A stretch of 64,000 nt of DNA from Belnapia mucosa. Lineage in GTDB: Bacteria > Pseudomonadota > Alphaproteobacteria > Acetobacterales > Acetobacteraceae. Both the position numbers and the translations under genes were made by a program. The notes beneath the pieces were generated by a model. That model searched no databases. It was given only the letters and a program-made list of their open reading frames with translations, and was not told where the DNA came from. Positions 37,783 to 46,477 of this stretch are shown here, one piece after another. The stretch is from assembly GCF_016775475.1 (NCBI RefSeq), contig NZ_JAEUXJ010000001.1:496001-560000 (forward strand), given 5' to 3'. The number at the start of each line of letters is the position of its first letter. The first letter of the stretch is position 1.

Positions 37783-38723
37783 CACATCTGCTCCTTGTTG
37801 CGGCGGTTGATGCCGCGCAGGATGAAGAAGGCGAAGACCGCCAGCACCGGGAACATGAAGAGGCTGACCGCCGCACCGCGCGGCAGGTTGCCGGAGAGGA
37901 TGCCGACCTGGAATGCATAGGAGGCGAAGACCTGCGTCAGGTCGCGCGGCCCGCCATTCGTGAGCACCCGGACGATGTCGTAATTGGCGAAGGTCACGAT
38001 CAGGCTGAACAGCACGGTGATCGAGATGATGTTCTGCATCATCGGCAGCGTCACATAGCGCAGCCCCTGCCAGCCGGTGGCGCCGTCGATGGCGGCGGCT
38101 TCGTAGAGCTGGTCCGGCACCGATTTCAGCGCCGCCAGATACATGATCATGAAGAAGGGCGAGCCGTACCAGACATTGACCATGATGACCGAGAGCCGCG
38201 CCCACCAGGGCTCGCCCAGCCAGGGCACGGCCGGCACCGCAAAGATGCTCAGCAGCCAGTTGATCGAGGAATAGGACGGGTCGAACATCCACCACCAGCC
38301 GAGCGTGGACAGCGCCGGCGGGATGACCCAGGGCACCAGCAGCATGCCGCGCCACTTGCGCTGCCCCTTGGCCGGGATGTGGTGCAGCATATGCGCCAGC
38401 CAGAAGCCGATCAGCGCCTTCAGCACCACGGCCCCGACGGCGAAGATGCAGGATTGCCAGATGACCGCGCGGAAGGTGTCGTTCTCCAGCAGCAGCTCGA
38501 AATTGCCGAGGCCGATATTGGCCGTCATCCGCCGGTTCAGCGTCGAGAGCCACATGGCATAGCCGGCCGGATAGACCACCAGCCCACCGATCAGCGCGAT
38601 CAGCGGGAGCGTCATCAGGAAGGCGATGGTCGATCGCCGTCGGGCGAAGCGTTGCAGACCATTGGCGCGGCCGGTCGAGGCCGATGCCGGTACGCCGGCG
38701 ACGAGGGTGCCGTCCGCGGCCAT
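37782..38723 (-). CDS. Sugar ABC transporter permease (MalF type)
   Basis: 313 residues from ATG 38723, which has AGGAG 9 bp upstream; a GTG seven codons earlier is less likely. Six helices, with LPLIALIGGLVVYPAGYAMWLS as the first, and the EAA loop YEAAAIDGATGWQGLRYVTLP. Typical CUT1 inner-membrane subunit, co-transcribed with the MalG-type partner. Confidence 0.92.
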   Translation of the reverse strand: MAADGTLVAGVPASASTGRANGLQRFARRRSTIAFLMTLPLIALIGGLVVYPAGYAMWLSTLNRRMTANIGLGNFELLLENDTFRAVIWQSCIFAVGAVVLKALIGFWLAHMLHHIPAKGQRKWRGMLLVPWVIPPALSTLGWWWMFDPSYSSINWLLSIFAVPAVPWLGEPWWARLSVIMVNVWYGSPFFMIMYLAALKSVPDQLYEAAAIDGATGWQGLRYVTLPMMQNIISITVLFSLIVTFANYDIVRVLTNGGPRDLTQVFASYAFQVGILSGNLPRGAAVSLFMFPVLAVFAFFILRGINRRNKEQM

Positions 38724-38784
38724 GCGCGATACTCCTGGAATCACCGAAAGGGGCGGGCGGCCGGGGCCGCCCGCCTTGGTATCG

Positions 38785-40146
38785 TCAGCCGCCGCGGACG
38801 ATCGTGTTCAATTCACGTTCCAGCCAGCCCAGCGCCTGATCCACCGTGTCGCCGCCCTGGGCAACCCGGGCGATGACCTTGGTGTTCAGCGCCTGGACAT
38901 ACATCTGGGCGGCGAATTCGCCGGGCGCCGGGGCGAAGGCGATGGAGGGCTTCGCCTTGTGGTGCGGCTTCAGCGGGTAGTTGTAGACCGTGCCGGTCGG
39001 CGGGCCCTCGGTCTCCCAGATCTTGAAGTCGCTCATGCTGGCGAAGGGCGGGATGTCGTAGCCGCTGGTCTTGCTGGTCAGCGCCTCGGCCGAGGACCGC
39101 TCGGAGAGGAATTCCAGCAGCGCCTTCGCCGCCGTCTTGTTGCGGCCGAAATTCCAGATGCCCGAGGTCCAGGGCAGATAGGCGAGGAACCGCCCCTCCG
39201 GCCCGGCCGGCATCGGGATGGTCCAGCACTTCTCGGCCACCTGCGGCTGGTCGCGCTTCGCCACCGCCCAGGCGGAGGGCGGGTTGAAGACCAGTGCCGA
39301 CCTGCCGGAGATCAGCGCCCGGTTGTTCGAGGCGTCGTCCCAGGCCCAGACATCATTCGGCAGCGCCTTCGACAGGCGCACGGCATATTCGATGACGGTG
39401 CGGAGCTTCTGGTTGCCGCGGACGGTGACCTTGCCCTTCTCATCCATCATGGAGGCGCCGTAGCTCAGGAACAGCGCACCCACCCAGTCCACGGCATCCG
39501 AGAAGGCGCCGAGCGGCAGGCCGAAGGAATAGCCGGCCTTGTGGCACTTCTCGGCCGCGGTCAGGAAGGTGTCCCAGGTCCATTGGTCGGCGCCCGGCCC
39601 GGCCTCGCCGCTGGCCGGCCACATGGCGCGCACATCAAGCCCGGCATGTTCCTGCATCAGGTCGAAGCGGACGCAGGCCGGCTTGTTCTGGGTGCCGGAG
39701 ACGGCGGGAACGCCGCGCCAGGCGCCGTCGCGCTTCGCCAGGTATTCCGCAACCTGGTTGATCGGGCCGTATTTCGCGATGAGGCGGTTGATGACGTCGT
39801 CCACCGGCTCCAGCACATTGGCATAGGTGCCGACATCCCAGGGGGCGAGGGAGATGATGTCATGGCCGCTTTTCGACTGGGCCTGGGCGGCACCGGCGAG
39901 CTGAAGCTGGTTGCCGGTGGTGTTGATGAAGTCCAGCGTCACATCGACGCGGTTCTTCTCGCTCCAGTCCTTGACCAGGGCGCGCATCGCGTCGTTGCCG
40001 GTCGGGACCCAGTGATCCCAGAAGGCGACCCGCAGACTGCCGCCCGTCCCCTGGGCATGCACCATCGGCGCCCCGAGAGCGCCCGCCGCAACCACGCCGG
40101 CACCCGCGCGCAGTGCCCCGCGCCGGGTCATTCCCTTGACTGCCAT
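38785..40146 (-). CDS. ABC transporter extracellular solute-binding protein (Tat-exported)
   Basis: 453 residues, family 1 extracellular binding protein. The N-terminus has MTRRGALRAGAGVVAAGALGAPMVHA, a twin-arginine signal, so it probably folds before export. The mature part (SLRVAFWDHWVPTGNDAMRALVKDWSEKN) and late Trp-rich regions fit a CUT1 sugar binder. First gene of the operon on the minus strand, 61 bp before the first permease. Ligand unknown; the downstream Ldh gene hints at a polyol or acid-sugar route. Confidence 0.9.
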   Translation of the reverse strand: MAVKGMTRRGALRAGAGVVAAGALGAPMVHAQGTGGSLRVAFWDHWVPTGNDAMRALVKDWSEKNRVDVTLDFINTTGNQLQLAGAAQAQSKSGHDIISLAPWDVGTYANVLEPVDDVINRLIAKYGPINQVAEYLAKRDGAWRGVPAVSGTQNKPACVRFDLMQEHAGLDVRAMWPASGEAGPGADQWTWDTFLTAAEKCHKAGYSFGLPLGAFSDAVDWVGALFLSYGASMMDEKGKVTVRGNQKLRTVIEYAVRLSKALPNDVWAWDDASNNRALISGRSALVFNPPSAWAVAKRDQPQVAEKCWTIPMPAGPEGRFLAYLPWTSGIWNFGRNKTAAKALLEFLSERSSAEALTSKTSGYDIPPFASMSDFKIWETEGPPTGTVYNYPLKPHHKAKPSIAFAPAPGEFAAQMYVQALNTKVIARVAQGGDTVDQALGWLERELNTIVRGG

Positions 40147-40337
40147 CCTTGTCGTCCTTCCCCAGCGGGCTTCGGTTCAGCCCGCACCATTCCCTGTCGC
40201 GGACCTGTCCCGGCCCCGGCCCGCAGGTTAGGCATCTCCGCCCCCGGCTGACAACGGGGGAGGAACGGAACTGCCGGGAACGTGGGGTTCGGCCGGCCGT
40301 TTGGGGCGGGCATCGCAGCCAAAAGGAACCCTCGAGG

Positions 40338-40628
40338 ATGCGCACCATCACCGGCCTGTTCGATTCCCGCGCCGAGGCCGAGCGCGCCGTCGAAACCCTC
40401 GTTCAGCACCTCGGCTATGAGCGGGAACGGATCCAGGTCCAGGCCGCCGGGGCCGAGAATGTCTCGGCCCACACCACGGATCGCCGGTCCGAGGACCATC
40501 ACGGCTTCCGCAGCGAAGGCGGCGGCGCCGGCATCCTGGTCACCCTCCTCGTGCCCGAGGAGAAGGCCGAAGAGGCGTTGCAGGCCTTGCGCGAGAACGG
40601 CAGCAAGGGCGGCGATCCACAGGCCTGA
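40338..40628 (+). CDS. Small general-stress-type protein (GSP17M/YflT-like domain)
   Basis: 96 residues from ATG 40338. The start MRTITGLFDSRAEAERAVETLVQ has the beta-alpha pattern seen in general stress protein 17M domains. The middle is acidic and His-rich (AHTTDRRSEDHHGFRSEGG), and the end VTLLVPEEKAEEALQALRENGS closes the domain. No signal peptide. Divergent from the ABC transporter operon and 43 bp before a dehydratase-like gene. Function unknown; stress induction is inferred only from the family. Confidence 0.65.
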   Translation: MRTITGLFDSRAEAERAVETLVQHLGYERERIQVQAAGAENVSAHTTDRRSEDHHGFRSEGGGAGILVTLLVPEEKAEEALQALRENGSKGGDPQA

Positions 40629-40671
40629 TCCCCGTCTTGCGGTTGCCGGGCAGGGGGGCGAGCATGCGTGC

Positions 40672-41658
40672 ATGGAACCCGCCCCACTGCCCGGCTTCGC
40701 CGATGTCGAGGCCGCCGCCGCGCGCCTCGCCGGCCGCGTTACCCACACCCCCCTCCTGCGCCACCCGCTGCTCGATGAACTGAGCGGCGGCACCATCCTG
40801 GTGAAGCCGGAGCCCTTGCAGCGCACCGGCAGCTTCAAGCTGCGCGGCGCGACCAATGCCGCCTTGCTGCTGGGGCCGGAGGCGCGGCAGGGCGGGGTGG
40901 TGACGCATTCCTCGGGCAATCACGGCCAGGCCCTGGCCTGTGCGGCGCATATGCTCGGCCTGCCGGCGTTGATCGCCATGCCGGCCGACGCACCCGCCAT
41001 TAAGGTCGAGAGCACGCGCCGCTGGGGCGCCGCGATCCATCGCTTCGACCGCCATGCCGAGGACCGGGAGGCGCTGGCAGTGCGGCTGGCGGCGGAGCGA
41101 GGCGCCACGGTCATCCCGCCCTTCGACCATCCGCATGTCATCGCCGGGCAGGGTACCGTGGCGCTGGAGTTGATCGAGGATGCCCGGGCCGCCGGCTTCC
41201 GGCCGGAGCTGCTGGCCGTCTGCACCGGCGGCGGCGGGCTGATCGCCGGCTGCGCCCTGGCGGCCGAGGCGCTGGCGCCGGGCACCGAGCTCTGGGCGGC
41301 GGAGCCGGAGGGCTGGGACGACACTCGCCGCAGCCTGGAAGCCGGCGAGCGCCTGCCCGCCGAGGGCGGCGACGGATTCTGCGATTCGCTGCTCTCGCGG
41401 CAGCCGGGCGTGCTGACCTTCGCCATCAACCGCCGCCTGCTGGCCGGTGGCGTGGCGGTGACGGCGGCGGAGGTGCTGCGTGCCATGCGCTTCGCCTTCG
41501 ACCATCTGAAGCTTGTGGTGGAGCCGGGCGGGGCAGTGGCGCTGGCCGCGCTGCTGGCCGGCAAGCTGCCGGCGCGCGGCCGCTGCTGCGGCATCGTGCT
41601 GAGCGGCGGCAATGTCGATCCAGCGGTCTTCGCCCGGGCGCTTCAGGCCGCGGCGTGA
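40672..41658 (+). CDS. PLP-dependent threonine/serine dehydratase-like enzyme
   Basis: 328 residues. The PLP lysine is Lys56 in GSFKLRGATNA. The phosphate-binding Gly loop is CTGGGGLIAG, and HSSGNHGQALA fits the substrate loop. The family (fold type II) includes threonine ammonia-lyase, serine racemase and hydroxyaspartate dehydratase. It lacks the C-terminal ACT domain of biosynthetic IlvA, so it is a short catabolic-type enzyme. The stop overlaps the start of the DUF1345 gene (GTGA). Confidence 0.86.
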   Translation: MEPAPLPGFADVEAAAARLAGRVTHTPLLRHPLLDELSGGTILVKPEPLQRTGSFKLRGATNAALLLGPEARQGGVVTHSSGNHGQALACAAHMLGLPALIAMPADAPAIKVESTRRWGAAIHRFDRHAEDREALAVRLAAERGATVIPPFDHPHVIAGQGTVALELIEDARAAGFRPELLAVCTGGGGLIAGCALAAEALAPGTELWAAEPEGWDDTRRSLEAGERLPAEGGDGFCDSLLSRQPGVLTFAINRRLLAGGVAVTAAEVLRAMRFAFDHLKLVVEPGGAVALAALLAGKLPARGRCCGIVLSGGNVDPAVFARALQAAA

Positions 41659-42299
41659 TCCCAGCCGGGCTGCGCCGCCGCCCGATCCTGGCCGCGGCGG
41701 CGCTGCTCGGACTGGCGGTCGGACTGGGCTGCCGGCTGTTCGGCATCAGCGGACCGAGCGCGGTGCTGTTCGGCTGGTGCGCCGCGGTGCTCGGCCAGGC
41801 CATCCCGACCTTCGCCCTGATGCGCCGCGCCACGCCGCAATCCATCCGCCGCCGGGCGGAGCAATTGGACGAAGGCGAGACGGGCGTGTTGTTCGCCAGC
41901 CTCGCCGCCGCCATCGCCTCGCTCGGCGCCGTCCTCTGGTACCTCGATGCTGCCGAGGGCAAGCCGGGCGGAGAGCAGGTGGCGCTGGCCCTGCTGACCA
42001 TCGCCCTGTCCTGGGGCTTCGTGCATCACCTCTTCGCGGTGCGCTACGCCCATGAATACTGGCAGATGGGCGGCGCAGGGCTCGATTTCCCGAAGGGTCC
42101 GGAGGGTGAGGGGCCGCCCGAGTTCAGCGACTTCCTCTATTTCGCCTTCACCGTCGGGATGACCTTCCAGACCTCGGATGTGGCGGTCAGCGCGCGGCTC
42201 CTGCGCCAGCTGACGCTGATCCATGCGCTGGTCGCCTTCCTGTTCAATGCGGTCATCCTGGCGGCCGCGGTGAACCTGGCGGCCGGGCTTTTTACCTAG
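41655..42299 (+). CDS. DUF1345 membrane protein
   Basis: 214 residues from a GTG embedded in the preceding stop. Five or so hydrophobic helices; the signature FSDFLYFAFTVGMTFQTSDV identifies the DUF1345 family. No function is established for this family. Coupled to the dehydratase-like gene, which may be chance. Confidence 0.85.
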   Translation: MIPAGLRRRPILAAAALLGLAVGLGCRLFGISGPSAVLFGWCAAVLGQAIPTFALMRRATPQSIRRRAEQLDEGETGVLFASLAAAIASLGAVLWYLDAAEGKPGGEQVALALLTIALSWGFVHHLFAVRYAHEYWQMGGAGLDFPKGPEGEGPPEFSDFLYFAFTVGMTFQTSDVAVSARLLRQLTLIHALVAFLFNAVILAAAVNLAAGLFT

Positions 42300-42318
42300 G
42301 GCCCGGCCGCCCGGCGTC

Positions 42319-42525
42319 TCAGCCATGGGCCATCCGACCGCGCTCGGAACAGGCCCAGCCATGGGAATGGACCAGCCCTTCGTCATGGGCATCGTCATCC
42401 GGCGCATGGACGATGAGGCCGGGCGGGGCGGCAGGCATCGGCTGGTCGTCGCCGCGGAAGGGCATCGGCTCGGTCGCCCAGTGATGGGAATGGACCAAGC
42501 CGTCGTCATAGAGGTCGTCGGGCAT
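42319..42525 (-). CDS. Small His-rich protein with duplicated GLVHSHxWA motif
   Basis: 68 residues with a strong SD (GAGGAG, 7 bp spacing), located 68 bp downstream of the isocitrate lyase stop and on the same strand. The motif (D/E)GLVHSH(H/G)WA occurs twice, at about 8-17 and 49-58, each preceded by an acidic D-D/D-E. No signal peptide or transmembrane segment. The His-Ser-His triad in each copy could bind a metal, and the pair could form two equal sites. Not recognised as a named family. Probably co-transcribed with aceA. Confidence 0.7.
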   Translation of the reverse strand: MPDDLYDDGLVHSHHWATEPMPFRGDDQPMPAAPPGLIVHAPDDDAHDEGLVHSHGWACSERGRMAHG

Positions 42526-42593
42526 GGGAAGGCTCCTCTTCTCCGGGGATGGGTGGGGGAGGGGACCTGCGCCGCGGCACAGGGCCCCGGGGC

Positions 42594-43934
42594 TTACTTC
42601 GCCGGCACCGGCTCCTGGTCGTGGAACTGCGCCGCCTCGGTGCTGGTCGCCAGCGCCGTGGTGCTGGACTGGCCGCCGCCCGCCGCGGTGGCGACCGCGT
42701 CGAAATAGCCGACGCCCACTTCCCGCTGGTGGCGGATGGCGGTGAAGCCCTCCGCCTCGGCGGCGAATTCCGCCTGCTGGAGCTCGGAATAGGCGCCCAT
42801 GCCGCGGTCCTTGTAGCCGCGTGCCAGCTTGAACATGCTGAGGTTCAGGCTGTGGAAGCCGGCCAGCGTCACGAACTGGAACTTGTAGCCCATGGCGCCC
42901 AGCTCGCGCTGGAAGCGCGTCGCCGCCTCGATGCCCATCTTCCGCTGCCAGTTGAAGCTGGGCGAACAGTTATAGGCCAGCATCTTGCCGGGGAATTCGC
43001 GCTGGATCGCCTCGGCGAAGTCGCGCGCATCCTGGAGGTCGGGGTCGGAGGTCTCCCACCAGAGCAGGTCCGCATACGGCGCGTAGGCCAGGCTGCGGGC
43101 GATGGCGTACTGCTTGCCCATCCCCGGCTTGATCCGGAAGAAGCCTTCCGGCGTGCGATCCGCGGTGATGAAGGGCCGGTCGCGCTCGTCGATATCGGCG
43201 GTGAGCAGCTGCGCACTCTCGGCATCGGTGCGGCAGAGGAGGACGGTCGGCACGCCCTCGACATCGGCGGCGAGGCGGGCGGCGTTCAGCGTGCGGATGT
43301 GCTGCTGGATCGGCACCAGAACCTTGCCGCCGAGATGGCCGCATTTCTTCTCCGAGGCCAGCTGGTCCTCGAAATGCACGCCGGCGGCGCCGGCATCGAT
43401 CATGGCGCGCATCAGCTCATAGGCGTTGAGCGCGCCGCCGAAGCCGGCCTCGGCATCGGCGACGATCGGCGCCATGTAATGGGTGTCGTCGCCCCCATTC
43501 TTCCCATTTGCGCCCTCCTGCACCGCGATCTGGTCGGCGCGGCGCAGCGCGTTGTTGATACGGCGGATCACATTGGGGACGCTGTCGACGGGATAGAGCG
43601 ACTGGTCCGGATACATGGTGCCGGCGGTGTTGGCATCCGCTGCCACCTGCCAGCCGGAGAGATAGATCGCCTGCAACCCGGCCTTCACCTGCTGCAAGGC
43701 CTGCATGCCGGTCAGCGCACCGAGCGTGTTCACATAGGGCTCGGATTTCAGCAGCTGCCAGAGCCGCCGCGCGCCACGATCCGCCAGGGTGTGCTGGATA
43801 CGGAAGCTGCCGGCGAGCCGGGCGACATCGGCCGGCGTGTAGTCGCGGCGGATGCCGTCGAAACGGCCGGGCTCCGGCCGGTCGCCCCCGAAGCTGCCAT
43901 CGGGCGCGAAGCAGGGGCTGGGTGTCTGGCGCAT
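42594..43934 (-). CDS. aceA: Isocitrate lyase
   Basis: Glyoxylate-shunt enzyme: isocitrate to glyoxylate and succinate. 446 residues. Catalytic loop KKCGH (196-200, Cys198). Upstream [17 protein letters not shown] and [21 protein letters not shown] are diagnostic, and substrate-binding Asn/Ser loops follow. Divergent from the ScfR/RamB-like regulator, with a palindromic site (43969-43981) just upstream of the ATG. Length and motifs match the canonical enzyme. Confidence 0.95.
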   Translation of the reverse strand: MRQTPSPCFAPDGSFGGDRPEPGRFDGIRRDYTPADVARLAGSFRIQHTLADRGARRLWQLLKSEPYVNTLGALTGMQALQQVKAGLQAIYLSGWQVAADANTAGTMYPDQSLYPVDSVPNVIRRINNALRRADQIAVQEGANGKNGGDDTHYMAPIVADAEAGFGGALNAYELMRAMIDAGAAGVHFEDQLASEKKCGHLGGKVLVPIQQHIRTLNAARLAADVEGVPTVLLCRTDAESAQLLTADIDERDRPFITADRTPEGFFRIKPGMGKQYAIARSLAYAPYADLLWWETSDPDLQDARDFAEAIQREFPGKMLAYNCSPSFNWQRKMGIEAATRFQRELGAMGYKFQFVTLAGFHSLNLSMFKLARGYKDRGMGAYSELQQAEFAAEAEGFTAIRHQREVGVGYFDAVATAAGGGQSSTTALATSTEAAQFHDQEPVPAK

Positions 43935-43968
43935 GGGTCTCTCTCCGTCCTGTCTGTTCGTCGGACGA

Positions 43969-43981
43969 GTGAATAATTCAC
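43969..43981. promoter_or_regulatory. Palindrome GTGAATAATTCAC upstream of aceA
   Basis: A perfect 6-bp inverted repeat (GTGAAT/ATTCAC) around a single A, starting 35 bp before the aceA start. It shares the TGTGAA/TTCACA core with repeats close to the divergent regulator gene. A plausible operator or promoter-overlapping site for that regulator. Confidence 0.4.
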
Positions 43982-44042
43982 ATTGCGGGAGCGAAGTTCA
44001 GCGCTTAAACACCGGATGAGCGGCAAACCGGTCGCTGTTGTT

Positions 44043-44055
44043 ACAGAAAATCTGT
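44043..44055. promoter_or_regulatory. Palindrome ACAGAAAATCTGT before the ScfR-type regulator gene
   Basis: Inverted repeat ACAGA-AAA-TCTGT, ending 24 bp before the regulator ATG. CTGTGAA occurs at 44052-44058 and again at 44071-44077. A second short palindrome CTGT-GAAA-ACAG overlaps it. Suggests autoregulation of the gene. Confidence 0.4.
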
Positions 44056-44079
44056 GAAAACAGTAAAAGGCTGTGAAGC

Positions 44080-45480
44080 ATGACGCGACCGCTGATCGGC
44101 CGGACCATCCGGCGCCTGCGGCAGGAGAAGGGGCTGGCGCAGCAGGCGCTGGCCGCCCGGCTCGGCATCTCGGCCAGCTATCTGAACCTGATCGAGCACG
44201 ATCAGCGCGCTGTCACCGCCTCGCTCCTCATCAAGCTGACCGAAGCCCTGCAGGTCGATATCGCCGCGCTCTCGGGCATCCGCGAGAAGGCGCTGGAGAC
44301 CGGGCTGCGCGAGGTGCTGTCCGACCCGCTGCTCGGGCTGGATGAGGTGCCGGAGGAAGAGGTGGCGCTAATCGCCGGCAGCGCGCCGCAGGCTGGCCGG
44401 GCGATGCTGGCGCTCTACCGCGCCTGGCGCGTGGCGTGGGAGGATTCGGGGGGCATCGCCCTGCCGACCGGCCGTCGCCTGCTGCTGCCGACCGAGGAGG
44501 CGCGCGACTTCGTGCATGACCGCGCCAACCATTTCCCCGCGCTGGAGGCGAAGGCCGAGGCCATCGCTGCCGAGATGCGCACGACGCTGCCCGCGGAGAT
44601 GAACCATGCCGTGGCGCAGCGGCTGCGCGAACGGCATGGGCTGACCGTCATCGTCGGCCCGCTGCCCGGGGCACTCCGCCGCTACGATCCGGCCGGGCGG
44701 CGGCTCGAACTCTCGGAGGCCCTGCCGCGCGAGAGTCGCGGCTTCCATCTGGCCTTCCAGCTCATGCTGCTGGAGGCGGGGGAGGCGGTGCAGGCCGCGC
44801 TCGGCGGCTTCGAGCCATCGAGCGCGGAGGCGGCGGCGCTGATCCGCATCGGCCTGCTGAACTACGCCGCCGGCGCGCTGCTGATGCCCTACGACGCCTT
44901 CCTCGCCGCGGCGCGCGGCCTGCGCCATGATGTCGAGGCGCTGGCCGCACGCTTCGGCACCTCCTTCGAACAGGCCTGCCACCGCCTGACCACCTTGCAG
45001 CGGGAGGGTGCGCGGGGCCTGCCCTTCTTCTTCCTGCGCGTGGACCCGGCCGGGAATGTGGACAAGCGCTTCAGCGCCGCCGGCTTCCCCTTCGCCCGGT
45101 TCGGCGGCAGCTGCCCGAAATGGATCGTCCACCACGCCTTCGCCACGCCGGGCACGGTGCGGGTGCAGCTGGCCCAGCTGCCGGATGGCGCCGCCTTCCT
45201 TTGCTTCGCCCGAACCGTGCAGGGCGCGCCGACCCGCTGGGGCGAGCCGGCGGCGGTGCAGGTCGTCGCCATGGGCTGCGACATCGCCCGCGCGCCGGAG
45301 GTGGTCTATGGCGATGGGCTGGACCTGGAGAAGGCGATGGTCGGGATCGGCCTGTCCTGCCGGCTCTGCGACCGGCTGGATTGCCGCAGCCGCGCATTTC
45401 CGCCGCTCGAGCATCGCCTGGCGCTCGATCCGCTGGTGACGACGGCGGCGCCCTACCAGTTCAGCACCCCGAAACGGTAG
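44080..45480 (+). CDS. ScfR/RamB-like regulator (XRE HTH plus degenerate ImmA/IrrE-type domain)
   Basis: 466 residues. HTH 1-60 (LAARLGISASYLNLIEHDQRAVT). The central IrrE/ImmA-like metalloprotease domain (about 150-290) lacks HExxH; the corresponding stretch is FHLAFQLMLLE, so it is probably a sensor and not a protease. The C-terminal DUF2083 region contains the cysteine-rich CRLCDRLDCRSRAFPPL. Relatives (RamB, ScfR) control glyoxylate shunt, acetate and propionate genes, and this one is divergent from aceA. Likely ligand: a short-chain acyl-CoA or related metabolite, by analogy only. Confidence 0.85.
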   Translation: MTRPLIGRTIRRLRQEKGLAQQALAARLGISASYLNLIEHDQRAVTASLLIKLTEALQVDIAALSGIREKALETGLREVLSDPLLGLDEVPEEEVALIAGSAPQAGRAMLALYRAWRVAWEDSGGIALPTGRRLLLPTEEARDFVHDRANHFPALEAKAEAIAAEMRTTLPAEMNHAVAQRLRERHGLTVIVGPLPGALRRYDPAGRRLELSEALPRESRGFHLAFQLMLLEAGEAVQAALGGFEPSSAEAAALIRIGLLNYAAGALLMPYDAFLAAARGLRHDVEALAARFGTSFEQACHRLTTLQREGARGLPFFFLRVDPAGNVDKRFSAAGFPFARFGGSCPKWIVHHAFATPGTVRVQLAQLPDGAAFLCFARTVQGAPTRWGEPAAVQVVAMGCDIARAPEVVYGDGLDLEKAMVGIGLSCRLCDRLDCRSRAFPPLEHRLALDPLVTTAAPYQFSTPKR

Positions 45481-45652
45481 CGCGCACGGATTTCTGGCCT
45501 TGTCATCACCTTGACGCCCATCTGCCCCTTGACCGCGAGGCGCTGTGCCGCGACCTTTGCGACTTGCCTGACCTCGGCCCGCAAGGTGCCGAGGTGGCAG
45601 GCCGTGCACCAAGGAAGGGGCATGGCCGTAGGAGCACCGAAGAGTTTCCGAT

Positions 45653-46372
45653 ATGGCCAAGAACGAGAGCTGGCGCCCCCGTAAGCCCCGCAAGCGCGGC
45701 TTCGACGACGACACACCCGACTTCCCGGGCGGCTGGGCCCCACCGCCGCCCAGCTTCTCCAGCGGCGGTCCGCCGATGTCCCGCTCACCTTCCGTCTTCG
45801 CCTCCGGTCCGGAGCTGAAGGCCACGGTGAAGTGGTTCAACCCGGAGAAGGGCTTCGGCTTCGTCGAGCTCGGCGACGGCTCGGGCGATGCCTTCCTGCA
45901 TGTCTCCGTGCTCCAGCGGGCCGGCAGCGATGCGGTGAACCCGGGCGCCGGGCTGCGTGTCCGCGTCGGGCCCGGCCAGAAGGGCCAGCAGGTTACCGAG
46001 GTCATCGAGATCACCAGCCCCGGCGAGGCGCAGGCCCCGCGCAGCGGTGGCGGCATGGCCGGCGGCTATGGGGCCGGCGGTGGCGGCGGGGGTGGCTTCG
46101 GCGGCCCGCGTCCGCCCCGTGCCCCGGGCGGCGGCGGCGGTGGCTTCATGCCCCAGGGCGACGCGCAAGAAATGCGCGGCACCGTCAAGTGGTACAGCCC
46201 GGAGAAGGGCTTCGGCTTCGTCTCCCCCGAGGGTGGCGGGCGCGATGTCTTCGTCCATGCCACGGCGCTGGAGCGTAGCGGCCTGACCCCGCTGGCCGAG
46301 GGCCAGGCGGTGGTCATGAAGGTCGTCCAGGGCAAGAAGGGGCCGGAAGCGGCCACCCTGACCCGCGACTGA
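45653..46372 (+). CDS. Double cold-shock-domain protein
   Basis: 239 residues. A basic N-terminus (1-20) and a Pro-rich stretch precede CSD1 (about 55-122; RNP1 KGFGFV 66-71, RNP2 DAFLHVS 79-85). A Gly-rich linker (132-166, with runs GGYGAGGGGGG) joins CSD2 (about 174-238; KGFGFV 185-190, DVFVHAT 198-204). Such two-domain Csp proteins are single-stranded nucleic-acid binders typical of alphaproteobacteria. The second-domain termini match CspD-type folds. A 172-bp leader precedes the ATG. Followed by a strong terminator. Confidence 0.88.
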   Translation: MAKNESWRPRKPRKRGFDDDTPDFPGGWAPPPPSFSSGGPPMSRSPSVFASGPELKATVKWFNPEKGFGFVELGDGSGDAFLHVSVLQRAGSDAVNPGAGLRVRVGPGQKGQQVTEVIEITSPGEAQAPRSGGGMAGGYGAGGGGGGGFGGPRPPRAPGGGGGGFMPQGDAQEMRGTVKWYSPEKGFGFVSPEGGGRDVFVHATALERSGLTPLAEGQAVVMKVVQGKKGPEAATLTRD

Positions 46373-46381
46373 TCCGGAATG

Positions 46382-46410
46382 CCCGGGCCGCCCCTGCGGC
46401 CCGGGTCTTG
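46382..46410 (+). terminator. Rho-independent terminator after the cold-shock gene
   Basis: Perfect 10-bp GC stem, CCCGGGCCGC (46382-46391) and GCGGCCCGGG (46396-46405), loop CCCT, followed by TCTTG. It begins 9 bases after the stop. The T-run is short, as is common in GC-rich genomes. Confidence 0.7.
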
Positions 46411-46477
46411 CCGGCCGGCGCCGCCCGGCATATCACGGTCCCAGGGCGTTGAATCGCGCCCCTGGGAGATCGTTCGA

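Noticed and set aside
40338..40628. Extended reading of this frame from 40149 (159 codons)
   Set aside because: The extra 63 residues lack family similarity and overlap the probable promoter region; ATG 40338 gives the family start.
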